DNA from: Bacteroidia bacterium
GTDB lineage: Bacteria > Bacteroidota > Bacteroidia > Bacteroidales > Azobacteroidaceae
Reading direction: 5' to 3'
DNA: 26,795 nt
Assembly: GCA_025999115.1 (NCBI GenBank)
Contig: BNWW01000031.1
Location: forward strand, 1-26,795
Shown in pieces: positions 16,544 through 25,198 of the stretch. Each line of letters begins with the position of its first letter. The first letter of the stretch is position 1. The notes below the pieces were generated by a model. The model searched no databases. It was given only the letters and a program-made list of their open reading frames with translations, and was not told where the DNA came from. The position numbers and the translations under genes are program-made.

Positions 16544-17533
16544 ATGTATCCACTAAAATTCAATCCTATTTTAAAACCCATCATCTGGGGCGGCGAAGAC
16601 ATCTGCAAGTTTAAAAATCTCGAATCTCAACAAGCCGCTATCGGCGAAAGCTGGGAAATCTCCGGCGTACCGGGCGATGTTTCCGTAGTGTCGAATGGCG
16701 AATTAGCCGGAAAATCGCTCAACGAATTGATTGAGCAATTCGGCGAAAAACTGTTGGGAAAACCGGTTTTTGAACGTTTCGGCGATACTTTTCCTTTGTT
16801 AATCAAATTTATAGACGCCAAACAAGCACTCTCCATTCAAGTACATCCCGACGACGAATTGGCAAAAAAACGCCATCATTCATTCGGGAAAACCGAAATG
16901 TGGTATGTCGTCAAAACAGCCGAAAATGCTTCGTTGTATTCGGGTTTCAAAACACAAATAGATGCTGAAAAATATGTGCAAAGTCTGGATGATGATACAT
17001 TTATCAATTATTTGCAAGAACATAAAGTAGCGCCCGGCGATGTTTTCTTTTTACCGGCCGGCCGCGTTCATGCCATCGGTGCCGGCTGTTTTATCGCTGA
17101 AATCCAACAAACATCGAATATAACTTATCGAATTTACGATTACAACCGGAAAGATAAAAACGGAAATCCGCGCGAATTGCATACCGAATTGGCGAAAGAT
17201 GCCATCGATTACCAGGTTTATCCCGATTACAAATTCAATTATCCAAAAAGGAAAAACGGCTTGCAAGGCCTGGTTGAATGTCCGTATTTCAGTACAAATT
17301 TGATTGAAGCCGAAAAAAATCAAATATTAAATATTGTGCATCAAGATACGTTTGTGATTTACATTTGCTTGGAAGGAAAATTGCAATTAATTGATAATCA
17401 AAATAATAAAATCGAAATCCGGCAAGGCGAATCGGTTTTGGTTCCGGCAGAAACCGCTTCCCGCGTGCAATTGATTTTTGAAACCGGCGGCAAATTGTTG
17501 GAAACTTATATCGACAATGCTCAGCAAAAATAA
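16544..17533 (+). CDS. manA: Mannose-6-phosphate isomerase, type I
   Basis: A 329-residue zinc enzyme that interconverts mannose-6-phosphate and fructose-6-phosphate in the cytoplasm. The zinc ligands are visible: Q99 and H101 in SIQVHPDDELA, E118 in GKTEMWYVV and H176 in PAGRVHAIG. The catalytic-arginine region is TYRIYDYNRKD. The two-cupin fold and short length (about 320) are those of the compact Firmicutes/Bacteroidota class. It lies 30 bp after the ATPase remnant and its end overlaps the next gene by 17 bp. It could feed mannose released by the nearby GH92 enzyme into glycolysis, or supply mannose-6-phosphate for GDP-mannose synthesis. Confidence 0.96.
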   Translation: MYPLKFNPILKPIIWGGEDICKFKNLESQQAAIGESWEISGVPGDVSVVSNGELAGKSLNELIEQFGEKLLGKPVFERFGDTFPLLIKFIDAKQALSIQVHPDDELAKKRHHSFGKTEMWYVVKTAENASLYSGFKTQIDAEKYVQSLDDDTFINYLQEHKVAPGDVFFLPAGRVHAIGAGCFIAEIQQTSNITYRIYDYNRKDKNGNPRELHTELAKDAIDYQVYPDYKFNYPKRKNGLQGLVECPYFSTNLIEAEKNQILNIVHQDTFVIYICLEGKLQLIDNQNNKIEIRQGESVLVPAETASRVQLIFETGGKLLETYIDNAQQK

Positions 17534-18269
17534 AATAAAATTCATTCGTTCGCTCGAACGGAAAAAAGAACGCAACGAATCGGGACTTTTCTTAGCCGAA
17601 GGCAACAAGTTAGTTACCGATTTGTTGCCGCATTTTTCATGCGAATTATTGGTCGCCAAACCTTCGTGGATGGCCACACAAGGCGATTTGAAAGTTCGAG
17701 AATTGATTGCAGCCGATGAAGGCGACATCGAAAAAGCAAGTTTGTTGAAACATCCGCAAGATGTAATCGCCGTGTTTGTCCAACCCGAACGAAAATTGGA
17801 TAAATCGTTATTACAAAACGAATTAAGTTTGGTCTTGGACGGCATTCAAGATCCGGGAAATTTGGGAACGATTGTCCGTTTAGCCGATTGGTTTGGAATC
17901 CGCAACGTTATTTGTTCACCCGATACGGCTGATATTTACAATCCGAAAACCGTACAAGCCACGATGGGCGCCATCGCTCGCATACCACTTTTTTACGAAT
18001 CATTGCCCGAAATAATCACGTCTTTGCCTTCGCTTCCGGTGTACGGAACGTTTTTAGATGGGAAAAATATTTACTCCGAATCGCTCTGTATCAATGGTTT
18101 AATTGTAATGGGAAACGAAGGAAACGGCATTCGCCCCGAAGTAGAAAAACTCATTACCAACCGTTTATACATCCCGAATTTTCCGCCCGGAACCGAAACG
18201 TCCGAATCGTTGAATGTGGCGACAGCGACGGCAATTACTTGCGCCGAATTTCGCCGGCGTCAGCTTTAA
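17517..18269 (+). CDS. TrmH/SpoU-family RNA 2'-O-ribose methyltransferase
   Basis: A 250-residue cytoplasmic SPOUT-class RNA methyltransferase. The N-terminal part (about 1-100) is the small substrate-binding domain (KFIRSLERKKERNESGLFLA). The knotted SAM-binding domain has all three motifs: LVLDGIQDPGNLGTIVRLAD (106-125), VMGNEGNGI (197-205) and IPNFPPGTETSESLNVATA (219-237). The start at 17517 is chosen because residues 1-25 match the family; the in-frame ATG at 17478 would add 13 residues inside manA. It overlaps manA by 17 bp, and its stop shares TTAA with the stop of the convergent regulator gene. The rRNA or tRNA target cannot be told from sequence; RlmB-like activity is one option. Confidence 0.93.
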   Translation: MLSKNKIKFIRSLERKKERNESGLFLAEGNKLVTDLLPHFSCELLVAKPSWMATQGDLKVRELIAADEGDIEKASLLKHPQDVIAVFVQPERKLDKSLLQNELSLVLDGIQDPGNLGTIVRLADWFGIRNVICSPDTADIYNPKTVQATMGAIARIPLFYESLPEIITSLPSLPVYGTFLDGKNIYSESLCINGLIVMGNEGNGIRPEVEKLITNRLYIPNFPPGTETSESLNVATATAITCAEFRRRQL

Positions 18270-21200
18270 TTCTTTTCGCCGGCCGGTTTGAAGTTCGTTT
18301 CCGCATATTCCGTAGGCGACATTCCGAAATGTTCTTTGAATGTGTTGCTAAAATAGGCTTGCGATGAAAATCCGACGGCATACGCCACCTCAGCAATGGA
18401 TATTTTCTTGCTGCTCAACAACAAAGCCGCTTGACTCAGCCGGAAATTACGAATATAATTGCCCGGCGATTCGTTGGTAATGGCTTTCAAACGGCGATTC
18501 AAATGTACCCGGCTCAATCCCAAATCTTTGGCCAAGGATTCGACGCTCAAATCGGGATTGCTGATGTGTTCGCGCAATTTATCGTTGAATTTCTGCAGTA
18601 ATTTTTCGTCCGACGAAAGGATTTTTATCACGTCTTCTTCCGATTTTTGGCCGTTTTCATATTTGTTCTTTAATTTGCGCCTCAACTCGATTAATTTGGC
18701 TACGCGCGTTTCCAGATGTTTCATATTGAATGGTTTGGGGATGTAGGAATCGGCGCCCATTTCGATGCCTTCAATGCGTTGTTCGACATTGGTTTTCGCC
18801 GTCAGCAAAATGACCGGGATATGACAGGTTTTATCGTTGGTTTTCAACAATTTACACAAAGTCAAGCCATCCATTTCGGGCATTACAACATCGCTCACAA
18901 TCAAATCGGGCAACTGTTTCATGGCTTTGTTCAGACCGTCTTTTCCGTTTACAGCGCGATAAATCCGGTATTTTTTCGACAATTCCGAATCCATATAATT
19001 GGCAATATCCACATCGTCTTCCACAATCAAAACGGAAGGCGCATTTTTCGGATGAGCGGTTATTCTTTCTTCCGAAACCGGAATTTCAAAATTTGTATCT
19101 TCTTCTGTAAAAGAGGGTTGTACCATTGCGACTGTAGCTTCGCCCGCCGTCGAACCAAATTCTTCGACGTGGTAGGCGCCTTTTTCCAAAGGCAAGAAAA
19201 TAGTAAATTTGCTGCCGCTATCGGGTTCGCTTTGCACAAAAATATCGCCGTGATGCAGTTCAATCATCATTTTTGCCAAATGCAGACCGATTCCGGTTCC
19301 CATTTTGGTGTTGGTTTTGCCGTCGCGCACTTGGTAAAAACGGTCGAAAATCTGGTCTTGATATTCTTTCGCAATGCCGATTCCGGTATCTTCTACGCTG
19401 ATTTCCAATCGATTGGATTGTTTGCTTATATAAACCGTAATTTGTCCGCCTTTTTTCGTAAATTTAAAAGCGTTGGAAAGTAAATTGAAAATCACTTTGT
19501 CGATGCAATCGCGGTCGATATAAATATCGGGCAAGGTTTCTTCCATAACCAACGAAAAATCAATTTGTTTGGCGATGGCCAGTTCACGGAACGAATCCAT
19601 GATTTTGGTGATAAATTCTTCGATGGGAGTGGCTTCCACTTTGAGTTTCAATTTTCCTTTATCGACGGCGCGTAAATCCATTAATTGGTTTACTAACCGC
19701 AAGATACGCAAAGCATTTTGATGAATAATCTTGTAAACGGATAAGGTTTTTTCGCTGGTTTCGTCTTCTTCCAATTTTTCAATCGGGCCTAAAATCAGCG
19801 TCAAAGGTGTCCTGATTTCATGCGAAATATCGGTAAAAAATTGCAATTTGCTTTCCGACAATTGTTTTTGTTGCTCTTTTTCCATCAAAGCCTGTTTTTG
19901 CTTCATCCGGTTTTGCAGATATTGATAGAACAGGTAAATCAAAAATCCGAATAAAAGAACGTAAAGTATTTTCGCCCAAATACTTAACCAAAACGGAGGA
20001 GCGATAATGACTGTCATCGAACGTTCGAGAAAATGCTCGCCGTCTAACGTCGCCTTCACTTTAAAAATGTATTTGCCCGGATTCAGATTGGTATAAGTAA
20101 TACTCCGTGAAGGGTCGGTCGCCAAACGCCAATGCGTATCGAAATTTTCCATTTGCGTATAATACACAACTCGCTGTGGTATAGCGTATTCGATAGCGGA
20201 AAAACGGAAAGTAAAACTGCGTTGATTGTATTTCAAACGGATGTTTTCCGAAGCATCTAATGATTTTTTCAAGACCGCATTTTTTCCGGCCTGCACCGGT
20301 TCGTTATAAATCAGCAATTCGGTAAATGCCAAATGCAACAATTCGTGATTTTGCGAAAAATGCGCCGGCAGAAAACAAGTCAATCCGTTTATTCCTCCGA
20401 AATAGAGGCGATTGGAATTGCCTTTAAAATAACTTCCGCGCCGAAACTCGTTGCTTTGGATACCGTCTTGTGCGTTAAAATTCAAGCACGAACGATTGAC
20501 CGGATTGTAGCGACAAAGTCCGTTTCCGGTGCTGAGCCACAAAAAATGCTCTTCATCTTCAGCAATTCCGGCAATCATGTTGTTGGGAAGGCCGTCCAAA
20601 GTCGTGGTTTGTGTAATCGTTCCGTCGGGTTGTACGCAATACAAGCCCGACAAGCCGCCCAACCAAATATTGCCTTGCGAATCGGCGTTCACGACATAAA
20701 TCAGTTTCACGTCCAGCGTTTGATTAATTCGATCGGTATTGACAAACATTTTGGTTTTCAAATCGAAAACATTCACGCCGTTATAGGTTCCGAGCCATAA
20801 TTGCTCTTTTTTATCTAAATAAATAGAATACACCCAGTTAGAGAGTAATTTCGGCGTTTTTGATTTGCGATTATCCAATTTGAAATGCTCAATTTGTTGC
20901 GTTGTGATATTCAAACTGTTTAACCCGCCGCCATCCAGCGCAATCCACAAAACGCCGTTTTTGTCTTGGGTAAAAGAAGAGACATGATTATAACTTAACT
21001 TATTGGCAGTCTGCGTATTATAATGAGAATCGAAGCGGCCTGTTTTCCGGTTGTAACGAAACATTCCGTTGATGTAAGTTCCAATCCAGATATTCCGGTC
21101 GCTATCTTCAAATAGAGCGGTAATCACATCGCTTTTCAAACCGGGCGTGAGCGCGGTAGAACAATGTTCGATACTTTGATCCTGTGCTTTCACTTTGTAT

Positions 21201-22339
21201 AAACCGGCGCCATCGGTACCGATCCACACATCACCTGCACTATCTTCCAAAACCGAAATCACACATTGCGTACCGATGCTACGCTGTGAATCGAAAGGAT
21301 TAAATCCGTAATTTTTAAAATAACCGGCGGCCGAAGGAATAAATAAAATGCCTTTTTGATACAAATCCGCCCAGATATTTCCTTGTTTGTCTTCAAACAA
21401 ATAATGCACTTTATTCTTTTTGGAATCGTATAAATCGGAAGATAAATCAGGAAACGGCAGACTTTTACCCGACGGATCGTAACGGAGAATGCCGGCGCCG
21501 TCGGTTCCCATCCAAAGATTTCCTTTCCGGTCTAAAATCATTGTAAAAATCTGATTTTCAGTTTCGGAACGGCCTGTTTTCCAGACACTAAACGTTTGCG
21601 AGGGACGGTCGTAGATATTGACACCACCACCCAAAGTGCCGATCAAAACACGGCCAAAAGAATCTTCACAAATCGAAAAAACACGGTTATCGCTCAAACT
21701 GCCGGGCGTTTTCGGGTTTTGTTGGAAATGTTTCACCGAACCGTCGGACGGATTGAAAAGGTAAACTCCATTTTCGTGCATTCCAAGCCATAAATTGCCG
21801 AAATTATCTTCGTAGACGCAGTCGATATGATCGTATTTGAGATCGCTGTTCTGGCGGTTGTAAAACGTGGGATGTAAAGTTTCCGCATCCAAACGAATGA
21901 TTCCATTATTGAAACGCGAAAGCCAGATATTGCCTTTTTTGTCTTCCAAAATCCATGTAACCCGGTCTAAATAAATCGGTTGCTTATCTTGAATCGGAAA
22001 AGGACAAAACAGGTCGGTTTCACGGTCGTAGCGAAATAATCCGCCGATGGTACCGACCCAAAAACGACCTTTGCTGTCTTCCAAAACCGAATACACATAA
22101 TTGCCGCGCAGGGAAGTGGAATCGTTGGGCTGCTCAAAATAAACCGTAAAATTGTAGCCGTTGAACTTATTTAAACCGTTTTCGGTGGCAATCCAGATGT
22201 AGCCTTGCGAATCTTGATAAATTTGGGAAATATGGCTGTTGGAAAGACCGTCGTTCGGCGTCCACAGACTGATTTTTTCCGCATTAACAAGCAGCGAAAC
22301 CATCGTACAAAATCCGAAAAGTAAGGCTATTTTTCGCAT
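18266..22339 (-). CDS. Hybrid two-component system sensor kinase/response regulator (HTCS)
   Basis: A 1357-residue one-protein two-component system of the Bacteroides type. It has a signal peptide (1-20). About 14 Reg_prop blades (for example IWIATENGLNKF, FWVGTIGGLFRY, LWMGTDGAGILRY) form two seven-bladed propellers at about 25-680. A Y_Y_Y domain follows at about 700-775, then one transmembrane helix (about 782-806, ILYVLLFGFLIYLFYQYL). The kinase has the H-box FFTDISHEIRTPL with H840 and an ATPase domain with DTGIGI and GTGIGLHLAK. A receiver domain has D1150 in SDVVMPEMDG. An AraC-type helix-turn-helix occupies about 1255-1350. The periplasmic part usually binds a released oligosaccharide and the HTH activates a polysaccharide locus. 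It is third in an operon with dsbD and mazG (3 bp after mazG). No susC/susD is nearby, so its target and ligand are unknown. Confidence 0.96.
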   Translation of the reverse strand: MRKIALLFGFCTMVSLLVNAEKISLWTPNDGLSNSHISQIYQDSQGYIWIATENGLNKFNGYNFTVYFEQPNDSTSLRGNYVYSVLEDSKGRFWVGTIGGLFRYDRETDLFCPFPIQDKQPIYLDRVTWILEDKKGNIWLSRFNNGIIRLDAETLHPTFYNRQNSDLKYDHIDCVYEDNFGNLWLGMHENGVYLFNPSDGSVKHFQQNPKTPGSLSDNRVFSICEDSFGRVLIGTLGGGVNIYDRPSQTFSVWKTGRSETENQIFTMILDRKGNLWMGTDGAGILRYDPSGKSLPFPDLSSDLYDSKKNKVHYLFEDKQGNIWADLYQKGILFIPSAAGYFKNYGFNPFDSQRSIGTQCVISVLEDSAGDVWIGTDGAGLYKVKAQDQSIEHCSTALTPGLKSDVITALFEDSDRNIWIGTYINGMFRYNRKTGRFDSHYNTQTANKLSYNHVSSFTQDKNGVLWIALDGGGLNSLNITTQQIEHFKLDNRKSKTPKLLSNWVYSIYLDKKEQLWLGTYNGVNVFDLKTKMFVNTDRINQTLDVKLIYVVNADSQGNIWLGGLSGLYCVQPDGTITQTTTLDGLPNNMIAGIAEDEEHFLWLSTGNGLCRYNPVNRSCLNFNAQDGIQSNEFRRGSYFKGNSNRLYFGGINGLTCFLPAHFSQNHELLHLAFTELLIYNEPVQAGKNAVLKKSLDASENIRLKYNQRSFTFRFSAIEYAIPQRVVYYTQMENFDTHWRLATDPSRSITYTNLNPGKYIFKVKATLDGEHFLERSMTVIIAPPFWLSIWAKILYVLLFGFLIYLFYQYLQNRMKQKQALMEKEQQKQLSESKLQFFTDISHEIRTPLTLILGPIEKLEEDETSEKTLSVYKIIHQNALRILRLVNQLMDLRAVDKGKLKLKVEATPIEEFITKIMDSFRELAIAKQIDFSLVMEETLPDIYIDRDCIDKVIFNLLSNAFKFTKKGGQITVYISKQSNRLEISVEDTGIGIAKEYQDQIFDRFYQVRDGKTNTKMGTGIGLHLAKMMIELHHGDIFVQSEPDSGSKFTIFLPLEKGAYHVEEFGSTAGEATVAMVQPSFTEEDTNFEIPVSEERITAHPKNAPSVLIVEDDVDIANYMDSELSKKYRIYRAVNGKDGLNKAMKQLPDLIVSDVVMPEMDGLTLCKLLKTNDKTCHIPVILLTAKTNVEQRIEGIEMGADSYIPKPFNMKHLETRVAKLIELRRKLKNKYENGQKSEEDVIKILSSDEKLLQKFNDKLREHISNPDLSVESLAKDLGLSRVHLNRRLKAITNESPGNYIRNFRLSQAALLLSSKKISIAEVAYAVGFSSQAYFSNTFKEHFGMSPTEYAETNFKPAGEKN

Positions 22340-22342
22340 AAA

Positions 22343-23122
22343 TTATTTGTGTTTAGCTTCTTGCCAAAGTTTTTCCATTTCGTCTAAAGTCATATCTTTC
22401 AATAATTTACCTTGTTCTTTGGCTTTTTGTTCCATGCAATTGAAACGATAGATAAATTTTTGATTGGTACGTTCCAAAGCATTGTCGGGCTTGATTTTAT
22501 ACAAGCGGGCGGCGTTAATCAGACTGAAAAACAAATCGCCGAACTCGGCTTCCATTTTTTCGGGATTCATCGTGGCGATTTCGACTTCCAATTCGCCGAG
22601 TTCTTCTTTTACTTTGCCCCACACATCTTCTTTGGCTTCCCAATCAAAACCGGCATTTCGCGCTTTATCCTGTATGCGATAAGCTTTTACTAATGAGGGC
22701 AAGGATGCCGGAACACCTTCCAAAACGGTTTTATTCCCTCCTTTTTCTTTTAATTTCAATTGCTCCCAATTGAGCATTACCTGACCGGCAGTTTCGGCCT
22801 GTTCATCTCCAAAAACGTGCGGATGACGGTATATCAGCTTTTCACACAAGGCATTACAAACATCGGCAATATCGAATTGTTCGTTATCCTGTGCAATTTT
22901 AGCGTAGAAAATCACGTGCAGTAGCACATCGCCCAACTCTTTTTTAATGTCCGAAATATTATTTTTGATAATCGCCTCGCATAATTCGTAAGTTTCTTCA
23001 ATGGTGTTGGCACGCAGGCTTTCATTAGTTTGCTTTCTGTCCCATGGGCATTTTACGCGCAGTTCGTCCATGACGTCAAGCAAGCGGCCGAAAGCTTGCA
23101 ATTTTTGTTCTCGATTGTTCAT
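22343..23122 (-). CDS. mazG: Nucleoside triphosphate pyrophosphohydrolase MazG
   Basis: A 259-residue cytoplasmic enzyme that hydrolyses NTPs or dNTPs to the monophosphate and pyrophosphate, clearing abnormal nucleotides and, in E. coli, lowering (p)ppGpp. Two tandem MazG domains are visible. The first has the signature CPWDRKQTNESL and metal-binding residues in IEETYELCEA (E42, E43, E46) and KELGDVL (E62, D65). The second has VKEELGELEVEI and EAEFGDLFFSLIN. Length is normal. The ATG shares one base with the dsbD stop (TAATG), so translation is probably coupled. It lies 3 bp upstream of the HTCS gene. Confidence 0.95.
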   Translation of the reverse strand: MNNREQKLQAFGRLLDVMDELRVKCPWDRKQTNESLRANTIEETYELCEAIIKNNISDIKKELGDVLLHVIFYAKIAQDNEQFDIADVCNALCEKLIYRHPHVFGDEQAETAGQVMLNWEQLKLKEKGGNKTVLEGVPASLPSLVKAYRIQDKARNAGFDWEAKEDVWGKVKEELGELEVEIATMNPEKMEAEFGDLFFSLINAARLYKIKPDNALERTNQKFIYRFNCMEQKAKEQGKLLKDMTLDEMEKLWQEAKHK

Positions 23123-25113
23123 TATTTATTATATTGTTTTAATCCGTTCTGTAAAAATAAGATATAAGCCTCAATATCCTTATCGTAAGCCCGCCAAGGA
23201 GCAACCGGTTTTCCATCATTATTAATTAAAACATAATACGGTTGAGCGTTGGCGCCGAATTTATGGCGTTGCAAATAGCTCCATTTATCGCCCATAGTAC
23301 GCAATTTGTTTTTTTTGCCAAACTCTTCTTTTTCAATCGTTTCCGGCAATCGAGTTTTATCGTCCACGTATAATGAAATCAGCACGTAATCCGTATCAAT
23401 AATGCCTTTCACGCGCGGATCCGACCAAACGGCGGCTTCCATTTCGCGGCAATTCACGCATCCGTAGCCCGTGAAATCGAGCATGACCGGTTTATTGTTT
23501 TTCCGTGCATATTCCATCCCTTCGTCATAATCGAAAAACTGGGGATGCACTTCGCCGGTATATAAGTTAAAATCCTGTGTGTAAAGCGGTGGCGAAAAGG
23601 CGCTTACGGCTTTCAAAGGCGCTCCCCACAAGCCAGGAAGCATGTAAACGGCAAAAGCCAGCGAAATAATCGCCAAAAACATTCTCGGAACCGAAACGTG
23701 CGGCAAATCACTGTCGTGCAGCAATTTGATTTTGCCCAAAAGATAAAATCCGAGCAATGCAAAAATGATAATCCACAGAACCAGAAAAACTTCGCGGTCT
23801 AAAATGTGCCATCCGTAAGCCAAATCGGCTACCGACAGGAATTTCAAGGCCAAAGCTAATTCAATAAATCCTAAAACGACTTTGACCGTATTCAGCCAAC
23901 CACCCGATTTCGGTAAATTTTGCATCAACGAGGGGAAAATCGCAAACAAGGCGAACGGAATCGCCAAGGCCAATCCGAAACCGAACATCCCAATCGCAGG
24001 CCCAAGCAAACTATCCATACTGCCCACCTGCACCAATAATCCGCCGATAATCGGCCCGGTGCAGGAAAACGAAACCAAAACCAAGGTAAACGCCATAAAG
24101 AAAATGCTCAATAAACCGGTGGTGGATTCGGCTTTGCTGTCTATCGCATTCGACCACGACGACGGTAAAGTCAGTTCAAAGGCGCCGAAAAACGAAACGG
24201 CAAACAACACCAGTAAGGCGAAGAAAATGAGATTAAAAATAGCGTTAGTCGATAAATTATTTAATGCACTCGCCCCGAAAATCACGGTAATTAACAATCC
24301 CAGAACCAGATAAATGACGATAATGGATAATCCGTAAATGATGGCGTCGGAAACTGCTTTTTTACGATTCGATTTTGAGCGTTTCAGAAAAAAACTAACC
24401 GTCATGGGAATAATCGGCCATACACAAGGCGTGAGCAAGGCTAAAAAGCCGCCACCGAAACATATCAAAAAAATGGCAATCCAAGATTTATCGGTGGTTT
24501 GACCGGCGCCGAACGTATTGAGTTCTTCGATAACCGGTCGCCACCAATCGGTAGCCGGTAGTTCGGTAATTGTTGCGGTTACAATAATTGAATCTTTCGA
24601 GGGTTTAACGTCTATAACATCTTTTCCGTTTTCCTCCGGAGAGGATGCAGGTATTGCGCTAAGCCCTTTCGGTAAATCATTGGCTGTCAACGTGAAATTT
24701 TCAGTTAGTGCAATGCAAGCTTCATCGTTGCACGACATATAATCGATATAACCTTCTATCGAAAACTTTTCCTTATCGGTCAATTTAAATTTCTGAATAA
24801 AAACCGGATTTTCTTTGAACCAACTGATATTCATCCCGAACATCTCATCATAAGCCGTATGCAAAGGCGTTGAAGAAGTTACTTTACCTGTTAATTGAGC
24901 CCCTTTCACTTTTTCAAACGAAAAAACGGTTGGTCGCGGCCCATCTTCGGGCATGGTGAGGTTATAAATATGCCAACCACGTTCGATGGTGGTGGTAAAA
25001 ACCAATTCGCTTTTTTCGTTGATGGAGATTTTCCACTTGACCGGCTCTTGAATTTGAGAGAAAACCGAATTTACCAACAGTAGGAAGAAAAGACAAAAAC
25101 TGTATTGCTTCAT
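23122..25113 (-). CDS. dsbD: Thiol:disulfide interchange protein DsbD
   Basis: A 663-residue inner-membrane protein that passes electrons from cytoplasmic thioredoxin to periplasmic thiols. All three modules and six redox cysteines are present. After a signal peptide (1-19) comes the alpha domain with C128 and C133 (YMSCNDEACIAL). The transmembrane part, eight helices at about 208-500, has C230 in LTPCVWPIIP and C351 in FSCTGPIIGG. The C-terminal thioredoxin domain carries C552-V-N-C555 (GYGCVNCREME). It heads the dsbD-mazG-HTCS operon and starts 15 bases after the predicted transcription start. In anaerobic Bacteroidota the protein commonly supports cytochrome or envelope protein maturation. 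Confidence 0.95.
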   Translation of the reverse strand: MKQYSFCLFFLLLVNSVFSQIQEPVKWKISINEKSELVFTTTIERGWHIYNLTMPEDGPRPTVFSFEKVKGAQLTGKVTSSTPLHTAYDEMFGMNISWFKENPVFIQKFKLTDKEKFSIEGYIDYMSCNDEACIALTENFTLTANDLPKGLSAIPASSPEENGKDVIDVKPSKDSIIVTATITELPATDWWRPVIEELNTFGAGQTTDKSWIAIFLICFGGGFLALLTPCVWPIIPMTVSFFLKRSKSNRKKAVSDAIIYGLSIIVIYLVLGLLITVIFGASALNNLSTNAIFNLIFFALLVLFAVSFFGAFELTLPSSWSNAIDSKAESTTGLLSIFFMAFTLVLVSFSCTGPIIGGLLVQVGSMDSLLGPAIGMFGFGLALAIPFALFAIFPSLMQNLPKSGGWLNTVKVVLGFIELALALKFLSVADLAYGWHILDREVFLVLWIIIFALLGFYLLGKIKLLHDSDLPHVSVPRMFLAIISLAFAVYMLPGLWGAPLKAVSAFSPPLYTQDFNLYTGEVHPQFFDYDEGMEYARKNNKPVMLDFTGYGCVNCREMEAAVWSDPRVKGIIDTDYVLISLYVDDKTRLPETIEKEEFGKKNKLRTMGDKWSYLQRHKFGANAQPYYVLINNDGKPVAPWRAYDKDIEAYILFLQNGLKQYNK

Positions 25114-25134
25114 TATTTGTTATTTTTTGGATGG

Positions 25135-25166
25135 CAAATTTACATAAAATTTCCCGATTGCACAAA
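25135..25166 (-). promoter_or_regulatory. Promoter for dsbD-mazG-HTCS operon
   Basis: On the minus strand TTTG (25166-25163), 20 bases, TAAATTTG (25142-25135), a perfect Bacteroidota promoter match. The start is expected near 25128, giving a leader of about 15 bases. It overlaps the divergent promoter of the cation transporter. Confidence 0.7.
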
Positions 25167-25172
25167 ATACCG

Positions 25173-25180
25173 TATCTTTG
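25173..25180 (+). promoter_or_regulatory. -7 box for cation transporter gene
   Basis: TATCTTTG matches TAnnTTTG and lies 18 bases before the ATG at 25199. The -33 region (about 25149-25152) is only a weak ATTT. Confidence 0.5.
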
Positions 25181-25198
25181 CATCCAAAATATATAAAA

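Noticed and set aside
18716..19483. Plus-strand open frame of 255 codons
   Set aside because: Lies wholly antisense to the HTCS kinase/receiver region, with Phe/His/Gln-rich low-complexity content and no recognisable motif.
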